A stretch of 37,371 bases of DNA from Campylobacteraceae bacterium (GCA_026988975.1 JALSKH010000186.1:1-37371); one strand, 5' to 3'; counted from the stretch's first letter, positions 17,580 through 26,656 are shown. Notes: generated by a model from the letters alone, not told the origin. Made by a program: numbers and translations.

Positions 17580-18749
17580 TTATTTTTTCTCTAAATATTC
17601 CAGTAGTTTAAAGAGTTCTTGGTTTTCTTCATTTAGTTTGGATTTGTCTAGAGTCTTTAAATAGTATCTTAGAAAAGTTAGTGAGCTATAAGGATACGGA
17701 ATGGCAGACTCCTCGAAGCGTTTTTGTATGGTTTTTGATAGGCTTGCTTTTTTCCACATAAATCTATCGAATAAAAATGCCATTGAGTTTAAGATATCTA
17801 TCAATATTTTTATGTTTTTTTCATATGAGGACTCAAATTTTTTATTAAACTCTTCAAAGAAAGATGCAAAGTATTCGTCTGTTATAGGCAAAAGCATCTC
17901 ATTTTCTTCTCTAAGAGTTCCTATATAATCTATAGCATCTACATATAAACTCCTTAAATGTTTGACATTTTGTTTTAAAGTTATCGCTTCTATGTCATCT
18001 TTATTCAGTTTGGACAACTCTGACATCTTTTCTTTTATCTCTATTTCCATAATACCTAAGCTGGCTTTTATGCTTTTCATTTTTGCACTATTGTTTTCCA
18101 GGCGCTTTTTTGCCTCTTTATATCTTGTATATCTAAGAAATATCGTAGAAAATGCTATTTTTGGATACATGTAGCTTTTTTTGTATATATTGTATATCTC
18201 ATTTACATTTTGTATGTTTTGATAAACTTCCGTTAGATTGCCATCAGCTAGGGAACTGTCTATCTCTAAGAGATTGTTGTAAGCAGTAAAAAGAAATCTT
18301 TTTATTTTAAAGTAATCTAAAGTTTCATCTTTTGATTGAAGTTCATAGTTTTTATATTTTCCAACAGTTTCTTGCAGTTTTGCAAAAAAATTGTTCATAG
18401 TGGTATCTATAAAATTTTTAGGAACAGTTTTGATAGAATAAAATTCAGGATCCAGTTTTTGGTCGAGCGCTGAGTCTTCATCTTTATCTGGCAGACTTGT
18501 TTGAAGTATCGCTTTTTTTGCATCTTGTATATCTAAAACAGGTTTACTCAGATCATCAGAAGAGGGTGTCTGCTTTTTTATATCTAAGATTACATCATCT
18601 TTAAGTTGAAAATCGACATTTAAGCCAATACTAGGCAGATTATCAAAATCAGACCATGCTTGTATGCCAAATTTGTACTTGTTGTTATCTCTAGTCAAAA
18701 CCAGACCAGAGCCATCATCATTGTTGTAAAAAATTATCGTTCCTATCAT
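17580..18749 (-). CDS. Uncharacterised protein with N-terminal cold-shock-like domain and helical C-terminal region
   Basis: I do not recognise a named family. Residues 1-50 (GTIIFYNNDDGSGLVLTRDNNKYKFGIQAW) read like an OB-fold cold-shock-type domain, a nucleic-acid binder, though the RNP motifs are weak. A short polar linker follows. Residues 125-389 are almost entirely helical and charged, with a coiled-coil-like stretch near 225-275 (RLENNSAKMKSIKASLG, IKEKMSELSKLNKDD). No membrane segment or signal peptide is seen, so it is probably cytoplasmic. The gene is divergent from the TRIC-family gene with a 53-bp gap. An RNA- or stress-related role is only a guess. Confidence 0.75.
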   Translation of the reverse strand: MIGTIIFYNNDDGSGLVLTRDNNKYKFGIQAWSDFDNLPSIGLNVDFQLKDDVILDIKKQTPSSDDLSKPVLDIQDAKKAILQTSLPDKDEDSALDQKLDPEFYSIKTVPKNFIDTTMNNFFAKLQETVGKYKNYELQSKDETLDYFKIKRFLFTAYNNLLEIDSSLADGNLTEVYQNIQNVNEIYNIYKKSYMYPKIAFSTIFLRYTRYKEAKKRLENNSAKMKSIKASLGIMEIEIKEKMSELSKLNKDDIEAITLKQNVKHLRSLYVDAIDYIGTLREENEMLLPITDEYFASFFEEFNKKFESSYEKNIKILIDILNSMAFLFDRFMWKKASLSKTIQKRFEESAIPYPYSSLTFLRYYLKTLDKSKLNEENQELFKLLEYLEKK

Positions 18750-18802
18750 AAAATGAAGTATAGCATATACTATTTTAATATCCTATATGTTAAAATCTCA
18801 AA
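18750..18802. promoter_or_regulatory. Compact divergent promoter region
   Basis: The 53-bp gap between two divergent genes must hold both promoters unless they are leaderless. AGTATA-gca-TATACT (18757-18771) is an inverted repeat offering a TATACT-type -10 in each direction, so the two genes may share control. Confidence 0.35.
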
Positions 18803-19438
18803 ATGATTAATGCAACTATTTTAAATATAGCAGATTTTATTGGTATTGCTTCTTTTGCTTTGAGTGGATTTTATGTGGCTACAAAGGATAGACTGGATCT
18901 TCTTGGTATCTTTATAGCCTCTTTTTTGACAGCTCTTGGAGGTGGTGTGGTTAGAGATATAATAGTTTCAAGAGATATAATAGTTTCAAAAGTGCCATTT
19001 ATATTTGTTGACTTGTACCCTATACTTATAGTTGTTATAGTTCTCTTTTTTGCTATATTTTTAAAACTGCATAAAAAAGATAGCATAAAAAATAGTAAAT
19101 ATCTGGTTTTGTGCGACTCTATAGGACTTATCTCTTTTTCTATCTCTGGAGCTTTAGTTGGTGTAAGTTCTGGATTTAATTTTTTTGGAGTTTCACTTTT
19201 GGCAGTCATCACAGCGGTTGGTGGGGGTGTGATGAGAGATATGTTGTTAAATAAAATTCCAATGCTTTTAGTAAGTGAGCTATATGGAACTATTGCTCTG
19301 TTTATTGGTGGCATAGTTTTTGTGCTAAATCATTATGAAAATATCAATCTATTTTCTATTTCCTCCGTTTTTGTATTTGGCTTGATATTTAGGCTTTTGG
19401 CATACAATAAAAAGTGGCATTTACCCCATCTTGACTAA
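18803..19438 (+). CDS. TRIC / UPF0126 family cation-channel-like membrane protein
   Basis: An integral membrane protein of 211 aa with two homologous halves of three helices each, as in bacterial TRIC channels and the YicG/YadS group (glycine transport has been proposed for some members). The first half carries ALGGGVVRD and the second AVGGGVMRDMLLNKIP, the kinked pore helices. In the first half the loop after GGGVVRD is doubled (RDIIVSRDIIVSK), because 18 bp are repeated exactly in tandem; the second half has only one such stretch. The ATG at 18803 is well placed after the divergent promoter. The ion or solute carried is not known. Confidence 0.88.
   Translation: MINATILNIADFIGIASFALSGFYVATKDRLDLLGIFIASFLTALGGGVVRDIIVSRDIIVSKVPFIFVDLYPILIVVIVLFFAIFLKLHKKDSIKNSKYLVLCDSIGLISFSISGALVGVSSGFNFFGVSLLAVITAVGGGVMRDMLLNKIPMLLVSELYGTIALFIGGIVFVLNHYENINLFSISSVFVFGLIFRLLAYNKKWHLPHLD
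18953..18988 (+). repeat. Perfect 18-bp in-frame tandem duplication
   Basis: AGAGATATAATAGTTTCA occurs twice back to back (18953-18970 and 18971-18988) with no mismatch. It adds six residues (RDIIVS) within the TRIC-family protein, right after the conserved GGGxxRD motif. The lack of silent changes implies a recent event. Confidence 0.95.
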
Positions 19439-19478
19439 GATTGGGTATAATTAGTGATAAAATTTAAGGATTAAAATC

Positions 19479-20663
19479 ATGTATGAAAAACTAGATAAAG
19501 ATTTCGTATTAAATACCTATGCGAGAAATTATGTGAATTTTAAGCAGGGTATAAATGCAACCTTGTATGATGAAAAAGGTAGAGATTATATAGATTTTAC
19601 TAGCGGCATAGGAGTCAGCAGTGTAGGGCATGGCAATGCAAGATTGGCAAATGCTATATGTGAACAGGCGAGAAATCTTATACATACTTCAAATCTCTTT
19701 TTGATAGAACCTCAGGCAAAACTTGCAAAAAAATTAGCCCAGCTTAGTGGTTTTGATATGGCTACATTTTTTGCAAACTCTGGAGCTGAGGCAAATGAGG
19801 GAGCTATCAAGATAGCCAGAAAATATGGTGAGAAGAATTTTGATAATAAAAAATACAAAATTATTACTTTAGAAAACTCATTTCACGGCAGAACCATCAC
19901 AACGGTAAAAGCAACAGGGCAAGAGAGTTTTCATAAAGCCGAATTTAGCCCATATCCAGATGGTTTTTCGTTTGATAAAAATATAAAAACTATCTATGAG
20001 AGCATTGATGATGAAACTATAGCTGTGATGATAGAGCTTGTTCAAGGTGAGGGTGGTGTAGAGCCGTTTGATAAAAAAGAGATACAGGAGTTGGCAAAAT
20101 TTTTAAAAGAGAAGGGCTTACTGCTTATCGTTGATGAAGTTCAAACAGGCATCTACAGAAGCGGTGAATTTTTGGCAACAAATCTATATGAAATAGAGCC
20201 TGACATCATCACTTTAGCAAAAGGTTTGGCTGGTGGAGTTCCTATAGGAGCGGTGATGACGACTCATAAAGATATATTTGAGCCAGGAGACCATGGAAGC
20301 ACTTTTGGGGGAAATTTCTTAAGTACAAGAGCTGGTATAGAGGTGTTGGATATACTTGAGAGTTATAAAAATAGTGGTTCATTAGATGAAACATTTTTAT
20401 ACTTTGAGGAGCAGTTAAGTGAGATTTGCTCTAACTATCCGCAGTTTTTTACAAAACATGTCGGGCTTGGTATGATGAGAGGATTTAGATGTAAAGACAG
20501 CGATACTTTGGCTAAAATCATCAAAGCATGTTTTAACGAGGGTCTTTTGGTACTAAGAGCAGGGAAAGATACTCTAAGAATGTTGCCACCTTTGACTATA
20601 AGCAAAGATGAGATAACTGAAGGATTCAAAAGGATGACAAGTGCGCTTGATTGGATCTCTTAG
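19479..20663 (+). CDS. argD: Acetylornithine aminotransferase
   Basis: A pyridoxal-phosphate class III aminotransferase that converts N-acetylglutamate semialdehyde to N-acetylornithine in arginine synthesis; many ArgD also serve in lysine synthesis. The motifs are NSGAEANEGAIKIARK (PLP phosphate), FHGRT, the Asp in IVDEVQTG, the PLP Lys in TLAKGLAGG, and GDHGSTFGGN. At 394 aa it is normal in length. The start at 19479 follows an AAGG-like site. Its 3' end overlaps the TolC-like gene by 23 bp, so the two are probably co-transcribed although their functions are unrelated. Confidence 0.94.
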   Translation: MYEKLDKDFVLNTYARNYVNFKQGINATLYDEKGRDYIDFTSGIGVSSVGHGNARLANAICEQARNLIHTSNLFLIEPQAKLAKKLAQLSGFDMATFFANSGAEANEGAIKIARKYGEKNFDNKKYKIITLENSFHGRTITTVKATGQESFHKAEFSPYPDGFSFDKNIKTIYESIDDETIAVMIELVQGEGGVEPFDKKEIQELAKFLKEKGLLLIVDEVQTGIYRSGEFLATNLYEIEPDIITLAKGLAGGVPIGAVMTTHKDIFEPGDHGSTFGGNFLSTRAGIEVLDILESYKNSGSLDETFLYFEEQLSEICSNYPQFFTKHVGLGMMRGFRCKDSDTLAKIIKACFNEGLLVLRAGKDTLRMLPPLTISKDEITEGFKRMTSALDWIS

Positions 20664-21819
20664 TCTGCTTGCTGCTCTTTTTGCCTCTTTTGCGTTTGCT
20701 GACAATGCTACTCTTTTATCGGGTTTAAAACAAAATATACTCAAAAATGAAAAAACAACAAATGAGTTAAACAGTGATAACTTGGAAAAGAGTTGGATAA
20801 ATAGTATAGTCGGCTCATTTAGCTACAACAACAGTGATGCGGGCATGAGAAGAGAAGAGACAAATACCCTCTCTATAACCATGAATCAGCCTATATTTAA
20901 GAGTGGGGGTATATATTATGCTATAAAGTATGCTGATGCAAACAGGGACTTTCTTAGGATTGCTACTCGCTTTACCAAACAGACAGAGATAAAAACTATA
21001 CTATCATCTCTATATAACCTAAAAAAACTAGATCTTCAAATCCAAAAAGAGAAGTATCTCATAAAAAATGCAAAGATAGATATACTTAGAAAAAAAGAGC
21101 AGTATAAAAGCGGTTTTTTAGATAGTAGTTTTTTAAATCAGGCTATACTAAGTGAGAGCTCACTTCAAAGAGCATTGCTAGATATGTATTCAAGCAGACT
21201 TGAGCTTCTAAAGGTTTTCAAAACTTTCAGTGATGCTGATATGGAGAATGTTAAATTGCCAAAATTTAGCCTGATAGACAAGTCGGCTTATCTAAAAAAG
21301 TCCTTGGTTTTACAGCAGAAAAAGAGTGAAATAGTAAAAAATAACTATCTGAAAAAGATGACAATTTCAAGCTATTTGCCAACACTGTCGTTTAATGCCG
21401 GATTTTTTGATAGTTATGATTTTGGAGCAAAAAGATACAGTTCGTTTGGACTTAAGATAAGTATGCCACTTATCGATCTGAACCGAGGCAGAACCATAGA
21501 GATAAAAAGATTGGAGTATCTAAAGTCCAAACTTGAGTATCAAGATAAAAAACGAGATGAGCAAAAGAGTTTTGAGCTAGCAGTTGAAAAGATAAAGATA
21601 CTTAAAAAGAAGATAGCTTTGACGCAAGAGGATTTAAAGTTGTATGATTCTTTACTTAATTCTACAAAAGATTCATATAAAGCCGGTGAAAAGACCATAT
21701 ACGATATCCAAACTTTAGAAAATTCTAAAAATACAATGGCACTTGATGTTAAGATTTTTAAAATTCAAATCCAGTTATCCTTATTGGATTTATATGCGAA
21801 GATGAATGGTAAAATTTAG
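20641..21819 (+). CDS. TolC-like outer-membrane efflux protein
   Basis: An outer-membrane channel component of type I secretion or efflux. It begins with a GTG at 20641 inside the argD end, preceded by AAGGAT at eight nt, and opens with a signal peptide (GSLSLLAALFASFAFADN). The rest alternates long helices and strands as in the TolC family. The stretches YAIKYADANRDFLRIATRF and the later YKAGEKTIYDIQTLENSKN match the two structural repeats, and the second is the usual C-terminal OEP signature. At 392 aa it is a little short. No membrane-fusion or pump gene is adjacent, so the partner must be elsewhere. Confidence 0.82.
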   Translation: MRLIGSLSLLAALFASFAFADNATLLSGLKQNILKNEKTTNELNSDNLEKSWINSIVGSFSYNNSDAGMRREETNTLSITMNQPIFKSGGIYYAIKYADANRDFLRIATRFTKQTEIKTILSSLYNLKKLDLQIQKEKYLIKNAKIDILRKKEQYKSGFLDSSFLNQAILSESSLQRALLDMYSSRLELLKVFKTFSDADMENVKLPKFSLIDKSAYLKKSLVLQQKKSEIVKNNYLKKMTISSYLPTLSFNAGFFDSYDFGAKRYSSFGLKISMPLIDLNRGRTIEIKRLEYLKSKLEYQDKKRDEQKSFELAVEKIKILKKKIALTQEDLKLYDSLLNSTKDSYKAGEKTIYDIQTLENSKNTMALDVKIFKIQIQLSLLDLYAKMNGKI

Positions 21820-22828
21820 CTCCTATATGCAAGATTGGCTTTATGGTCAAGATGGATACTATCATACTCACAAAGAGATAGGAAAAAAAGGAGATTTTTA
21901 CACCGCTGTGAGTAGTAGCATGTTCTTTGGTGGCTCCATTGCAAAAAGGCTGATATCTACTATCTCAAGCGGTTTTTTAAGCTCTACATGTAGCGTCGTA
22001 GAGATAGGCGCACACAGGGGATATCTTCTAGCAGATATGGTGCAGTTTATATATACTTTGGAACCAAAACTGCTTGAGAGTTTGAAGTTTGTCATAGTTG
22101 AGCCTTTTGAGCAAAATAGAAAGGCTCAGATAGAGTATTTTTATGACTCTTTTGGTGACGCTGTAAAGATATCTCATGTTGATTCACTTAAAGAGTTGAG
22201 ATGCGAAGAAGCTTTTTTTGTAGCAAATGAGATTTTTGATGCTTTTGCTTGTGAAGTGGTAAAAGATGGAAAAATGTTAGTTATTGAGAATGAAAATTTA
22301 AAATTTATAGAAATGGATGAAATAACTAACAATTTATCAAAAAGTTATGATATACACAAAGGTGAAATCCCAATAGGCTATGAAGAGTTTGCAAAAGATA
22401 TGTCTCAAAGTTCTCGAAGATTTGAATTTGTAACATTTGATTATGGGGATAGATATGCTAGGGGTGATTTTTCTCTAAGAGTTTATCATAAGCATAGCGT
22501 TTATCCATTTTTCTCTTTAACAAACTTTGCAAAAGATACAAAGACGGAAAAAAGTTTCAAAGATTTTTATAAAAAAAGTGATATTACTTATGATCTGAAT
22601 TTTGATTATCTTATCAAAGCATATGAGAAAAGTGGAGTAAAATTGGAGCTATTTTCAAGTCAATTCTCCGCACTTGTAAATTTTGGATTAACCGAACTGT
22701 TAGAGTTGTTAGAAAAAAACTCAACAAAAGAAGCATACGAAAGAGAGATAAACAAAGTAAAAATCCTAATAGACCCAACAATGATGGGAGAGAGATTTAA
22801 GATGGCATGTTTTAGAAAACAAGGTTAA
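21806..22828 (+). CDS. MidA/NDUFAF7-type SAM-dependent methyltransferase
   Basis: A class I methyltransferase of the MidA (DUF185) family. VVEIGAHRGYLLADMVQF near residue 68 is the SAM-binding loop (EIGxGxG type, with Ala-His replacing the second Gly position), and VANEIFDAFACEVV is the conserved N-E-x-F-D-A motif. In mitochondria this family methylates the NuoD homologue NDUFS2 during complex I assembly; bacterial substrates are unclear. The ATG at 21806 overlaps the TolC-like stop by 14 bp. The gene ends one bp from the convergent acpS gene. At 340 aa it is slightly shorter than typical. Confidence 0.87.
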   Translation: MVKFSSYMQDWLYGQDGYYHTHKEIGKKGDFYTAVSSSMFFGGSIAKRLISTISSGFLSSTCSVVEIGAHRGYLLADMVQFIYTLEPKLLESLKFVIVEPFEQNRKAQIEYFYDSFGDAVKISHVDSLKELRCEEAFFVANEIFDAFACEVVKDGKMLVIENENLKFIEMDEITNNLSKSYDIHKGEIPIGYEEFAKDMSQSSRRFEFVTFDYGDRYARGDFSLRVYHKHSVYPFFSLTNFAKDTKTEKSFKDFYKKSDITYDLNFDYLIKAYEKSGVKLELFSSQFSALVNFGLTELLELLEKNSTKEAYEREINKVKILIDPTMMGERFKMACFRKQG

Positions 22829-22829
22829 T

Positions 22830-23207
22830 TTAAAAGCTGAGTTTGCCTTGTTTTGATTTTTCACTTTTTATGTAAGCAACGGCTATTGCAAATCCATCTT
22901 CGTGTGTTATAGAAAGATCTAACTCTGTTATGTCAAACTCTTGTATCAAATGCTTGGAGAGTTTAAAATATGGTCTGTTTTTTTCATCTTTGAAGATTTT
23001 TATATCAAAAAAGCTACATTTTTTGCTGATGCCCAGACCCAGAGCCTTTGAGATTGCCTCTTTTGATGCCCAGAAGCCTGCTAATGTATTTATACTTTTT
23101 GCCAGAGCTATCTCATCTTGGCAGAGAAATTTTGTGAGCGCTTTGTCTCCAAAACGCTCCGTAAATCTCTTTATTCTGTCGATTTTTACTAAATCAACCC
23201 CTATCAT
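22830..23207 (-). CDS. acpS: Holo-[acyl-carrier-protein] synthase
   Basis: This enzyme transfers 4'-phosphopantetheine from CoA to acyl carrier protein, activating fatty-acid synthesis. IGVDLVKIDRI at the N-terminus holds the Mg-binding Asp, and FWASKEAISKALG the conserved Glu and Lys; LSITHEDGFAIAVA ends the core. At 125 aa it is normal in length. It overlaps fliL by ATGA, an arrangement also known from Campylobacter jejuni, so it is probably transcribed with that flagellar gene. Confidence 0.94.
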   Translation of the reverse strand: MIGVDLVKIDRIKRFTERFGDKALTKFLCQDEIALAKSINTLAGFWASKEAISKALGLGISKKCSFFDIKIFKDEKNRPYFKLSKHLIQEFDITELDLSITHEDGFAIAVAYIKSEKSKQGKLSF

Positions 23208-23740
23208 TGAACCACAAAATCGGTGAAGAAGATATTTTTTATCTGACCGTCTGTTAGGACATTGTTTATTTTGCTGACAATTTCATCTTTTAATCTGCTT
23301 TTACCTTTCATCGTACTCACCTCTTCAAAAGTCTTTGAAGATAAAACTCTTATGATTATATCTCTGATAAGAGGTTTTTTCTTGTCTAGTTCAGCTGAGA
23401 GTTCAGGTTTGTCCAGCTCTAGATTTATAGTTGTTTTGAGAAATCTGCTGCCATTTTCACTAAGAAGATTTACGATAAATTGACTCATAGGATACATCGG
23501 TCCCACAGTCAGATAGTCCGTATCTCTTTTAGTTATTCTTTTGGCTGGCATGCTTTTTGTCTGCTTTTGTGCAGTTGCATCAGTTGCAGCCGCTTCATCT
23601 GAACCACTTAGTAAAAAATATGCAACTAATCCACCACCAATCAACAATATAACAAGTAGAACTATCACGATGATGAGCACCATATTTCCACCGGATTTTT
23701 TCTCTACTACCTCTTCTTCATCACTCTTTTTATCTGCCAT
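23204..23740 (-). CDS. fliL: Flagellar basal-body protein FliL
   Basis: FliL surrounds the stator units at the flagellar base and supports torque and stator stability. An acidic cytoplasmic N-terminus (MADKKSDEEEVVEKKS) is followed by a membrane anchor (VLIIVIVLLVILLIGGGLVAYFLL) and a periplasmic SPFH-like domain ending in LTDGQIKNIFFTDFVVQ, the family's conserved C-terminus. At 178 aa it is normal. AAAAGGAG precedes the ATG. Its presence implies a motile cell. Confidence 0.94.
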   Translation of the reverse strand: MADKKSDEEEVVEKKSGGNMVLIIVIVLLVILLIGGGLVAYFLLSGSDEAAATDATAQKQTKSMPAKRITKRDTDYLTVGPMYPMSQFIVNLLSENGSRFLKTTINLELDKPELSAELDKKKPLIRDIIIRVLSSKTFEEVSTMKGKSRLKDEIVSKINNVLTDGQIKNIFFTDFVVQ

Positions 23741-23822
23741 TTGTGGCTCCTTTTAAATTAGTCATCAACTATATATCGTTTATTTTGTCAAAAATTTTAC
23801 CAAAAGTTAGATAAAGGTCTCA

Positions 23823-25172
23823 TTACATCCACTCTATGAGCTTTGGTACTTCATCAATGTTATAGCATTTTATACCGTTTATCTCTTCAAGTGGCAAAGT
23901 TGGAACTATAGCTTTTTTAAAATTTTGTGATTTTGCCTCTTTTAATCTCAAGTCAAGATTGTAAACATCTCTTATATCGCCGATGAGGCTAACTTCTCCT
24001 AAAAACAGAGTATCTTTGCTCAGTGGTCTATCTCTATAACTGCTTATTATCGCTGCAATGATAGCTAAATCAGCAGCAGTTTCACTTATCTTGATGCCCC
24101 CAGCTATATTGATAAATACATCATATTGATTAAAAGGCAAGTCTAATTTTCGCTCCAGCAACGCCAAAAGCATTGTGAGTCTGTTAAGTTCATAACCTGT
24201 TGCACTTCTTTTAGGATTTGGGTAGCCACTTTCGCTGACAAGTGCTTGAACTTCTAGTATGATTGGGCGAGAGCCCTCCATCACAACTGTTGTGGCCGAA
24301 CCGGCTTGTGCTTTTCCTCTTGTGAAAAATTTTCTAGATATATCTTTTGCACTCACCAATCCTCTTTTTGTCATCTCAAAGATTCCAACTTCACTTGTAG
24401 AGCCAAAACGATTTTTAAATCCCCTTAAAAGTCTCATCTCTCTTGATGAATCTCCCTCAAAGTATAGCACAGTATCGACCATATGCTCTAGCACCCTAGG
24501 ACCGGCAATGGAGCCATCTTTTGTGATGTGTCCTATGATAAATATGGCAACAGAGTTCTCTTTTGCATATCTCATCAGCTCAAATGTAATCTCTCTTACT
24601 TGCGATACACTTCCCGGCGCTGCGGTTAGTTTGTCGCTATAAATCGTCTGTATGGAGTCGATTATAAGCATATCAAAATGATTTTTGCCTAATTCACCAA
24701 ATATAATGTCAAGTTTTATCTCTGAGAGTAAAAACAGATTGTCGCTGTTGCTTTGGAGTCTGTCGGAGCGAAGTTTGATCTGACTTGCCGACTCTTCTGC
24801 ACTTACATAGAGAACTTTTTTCTCTTGTTGGGCTAGATTTCCCGCGATTTTTAGCATCAAGGTCGATTTTCCAACCCCTGGGCTTCCTCCTACTAAAACT
24901 AAACTGCCATTTACTATGCCACCGCCCAAAACCAAGTCTAGTTCGCTGTCTCCGGTTGAAAATCTTTCAACCCTTTCATGCTCAACTTTGGTTATGGGAA
25001 TTGCACCGGTATAATCTTTTTTGATGCTATTTGTCTCTTTTAAGACTTCAATTTGTTTAGAATTTAACTCCAAAAATTGATCCCAGGCTCCACAGTTTGG
25101 ACATTTACCTAGCCATTTACTACTTTGGTGTCCGCAAGCTTGACACTCAAAAAGTGTTTTAACCTTCGCCAT
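23823..25172 (-). CDS. radA: DNA repair protein RadA
   Basis: A RecA-like ATPase and helicase that drives branch migration in recombination repair. In order there are a C4 zinc finger (CQACGHQSSKWLGKCPNCGAW), Walker A (GGSPGVGKST, residue 95), the Walker B region (MLIIDSIQT), the RadA-specific KNRFGSTSEVG motif, and a Lon-like C-terminal domain (GYPNPKRSATGYELNRL, FINIAGGIKI). At 449 aa it is normal. Its ATG overlaps the ftsY stop by 14 bp. The tlpA-like, ftsY, radA order is shared with C. jejuni. Confidence 0.96.
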   Translation of the reverse strand: MAKVKTLFECQACGHQSSKWLGKCPNCGAWDQFLELNSKQIEVLKETNSIKKDYTGAIPITKVEHERVERFSTGDSELDLVLGGGIVNGSLVLVGGSPGVGKSTLMLKIAGNLAQQEKKVLYVSAEESASQIKLRSDRLQSNSDNLFLLSEIKLDIIFGELGKNHFDMLIIDSIQTIYSDKLTAAPGSVSQVREITFELMRYAKENSVAIFIIGHITKDGSIAGPRVLEHMVDTVLYFEGDSSREMRLLRGFKNRFGSTSEVGIFEMTKRGLVSAKDISRKFFTRGKAQAGSATTVVMEGSRPIILEVQALVSESGYPNPKRSATGYELNRLTMLLALLERKLDLPFNQYDVFINIAGGIKISETAADLAIIAAIISSYRDRPLSKDTLFLGEVSLIGDIRDVYNLDLRLKEAKSQNFKKAIVPTLPLEEINGIKCYNIDEVPKLIEWM

Positions 25173-26049
25173 GATTTTCTATAAATATTGAACTAAGAAT
25201 CGTGTCTATATACTCATCTGCATCAAAAGAGATAAGATCATCCTCTTTTTCACCAACACCGATATATAGTATAGGAAGTTGTAACTCTTTTGCTATAGCA
25301 AACAAAGAGCCACCTTTTGCTGTGCCATCTAGTTTTGTGATGATTATAGCATCTATACCTACTATCTCGTTAAATGCTTTTGCTTGATTTATGGCTGAAG
25401 TGCCTTGCGTTCCATCGAGTATAAGTATCTTTCGATTTGGTGCTCCCTCTTTTGCTTTGTCGCAAATCCTGACTATCTTTTTTAACTCATTTGAGAGGTT
25501 TGTTTGATTGTGTAGTCTTCCTGCAGTGTCTATGATGACATTGTCTATATTTTTAGCTTTTGCACTACTTATAGCATCGTATGCTACGGCTGATGGGTCA
25601 TGCCCTTGTTTTGTAGAGACTATCGGAACATCGATTTTGTTTGCCCACCTAGTCAATTGCTCTATCGCAGCAGCTCTAAAGGTATCTGACGCACCAAGAA
25701 GGACTTTTTTGCCTTCTTTTTTGTAGTTATTTGCAAGTTTTGCTATAGTGGTCGTCTTTCCAGCTCCGTTAACGCCTATAATTAACTCTACAAAAGGTTT
25801 TTCTGCCTCTAGGCTTTTTGGAATATCATATATAAAATATGATTTTAAAACCCTTTTTATATCCTTTTGTTCGACTAGATTCTGTGGAGGAAGGTAGTAT
25901 ATAATCTCTTCGACTAACTCATAGGGGATATCTGATTCTATCAAAATCTCCTCTAGCGTCTCTTTGTCAATTTTTTCTACTTTTTGAGGTAAGACCTCTT
26001 TTATAACGCCAAGCGTCTTGCTGAGACCTTTTTTGATAAATCCTATCAT
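25159..26049 (-). CDS. ftsY: Signal-recognition-particle receptor FtsY
   Basis: This GTPase docks ribosome-SRP complexes at the inner membrane for insertion of membrane proteins. The SRP-GTPase motifs are GVNGAGKTTTIAKLA (G1), DTFRAAAIEQL, DTAGRLHNQTNL (G3) and TKLDGTAKGG (G4/G5). The N-terminal acidic A domain of enterobacterial FtsY is absent, leaving the NG core of 296 aa, as in related bacteria. It overlaps the tlpA-like gene by ATGA and radA by 14 bp. Confidence 0.96.
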   Translation of the reverse strand: MIGFIKKGLSKTLGVIKEVLPQKVEKIDKETLEEILIESDIPYELVEEIIYYLPPQNLVEQKDIKRVLKSYFIYDIPKSLEAEKPFVELIIGVNGAGKTTTIAKLANNYKKEGKKVLLGASDTFRAAAIEQLTRWANKIDVPIVSTKQGHDPSAVAYDAISSAKAKNIDNVIIDTAGRLHNQTNLSNELKKIVRICDKAKEGAPNRKILILDGTQGTSAINQAKAFNEIVGIDAIIITKLDGTAKGGSLFAIAKELQLPILYIGVGEKEDDLISFDADEYIDTILSSIFIENHGEG

Positions 26050-26624
26050 TTTTTCAAAGCCTCTTGTATATCCGAATCTATCATCTCTTGAGGAATTGCT
26101 CCTAAATAGTGTGTTACATAATTTCCATTTTTATCGTACATTATCATAAATGGTATGCTCTCCACACCGCCAACAGCGGTTGCAAAATCCATATTTGCAG
26201 GTGAATTTGTGATAGTGTAATTGATAGTAAAAGAGTTGATAAAGTCTTTCAGTTCGTTGTTATCTTTGTTTGGTTCGATTAAAACTCCTATAATCTCTAG
26301 CTTATCTTTGTACTCTTCTTGAAGATTGTTTAAATGTGGTATCTCCGCCTTGCAAGGTGGGCACCATGTAGCAAAAAAATCAACAAGCACTATCTTCCCA
26401 TTTGCATTTGAAAATTTAAAACCTTTATCTGTTTTTGCTAGAGTGATTTTGTCTCCATTTACTGTTGTTAGGGTTATTTCATCAGATTTTTTATTTTGAA
26501 TATTTAGAGTTTTTTCTTGTTTTTGTGTAGTTTGGGTTTTCTCTCTCTTTTCATTATCCTTTTTTGAGCAAGCTACAAGTGTAAGAGCAAAGCTCAACAA
26601 TAAAACATATGAAATTTTTTTCAT
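26046..26624 (-). CDS. TlpA/ResA-like thioredoxin-fold lipoprotein
   Basis: A membrane-anchored disulfide-exchange protein acting outside the inner membrane. The signal peptide ends in a lipobox (FALTLVACS), so Cys 19 is probably lipidated. A charged linker precedes the thioredoxin domain, with FFATWCPPCKAEIPHL as active site (W-C-P-P-C) and the cis-Pro in ESIPFMIMYD. The Pro-Pro pair is typical of the TlpA/ResA branch that reduces apocytochromes c or periplasmic enzymes. It is the first gene of the tlpA-like, ftsY, radA operon, with TATAAT 33 nt upstream. The precise partner is unknown. Confidence 0.9.
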   Translation of the reverse strand: MKKISYVLLLSFALTLVACSKKDNEKREKTQTTQKQEKTLNIQNKKSDEITLTTVNGDKITLAKTDKGFKFSNANGKIVLVDFFATWCPPCKAEIPHLNNLQEEYKDKLEIIGVLIEPNKDNNELKDFINSFTINYTITNSPANMDFATAVGGVESIPFMIMYDKNGNYVTHYLGAIPQEMIDSDIQEALKK

Positions 26625-26656
26625 TATAAAGACCTTTTTGTAAAAAATAAGGTATC

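Noticed and set aside
18871-19314. 147-aa minus-strand ORF opposite the TRIC-family gene
   Set aside because: It is a shadow of a gene with clear membrane helices and GGGxxRD motifs; its own translation is low in complexity and unlike known proteins.
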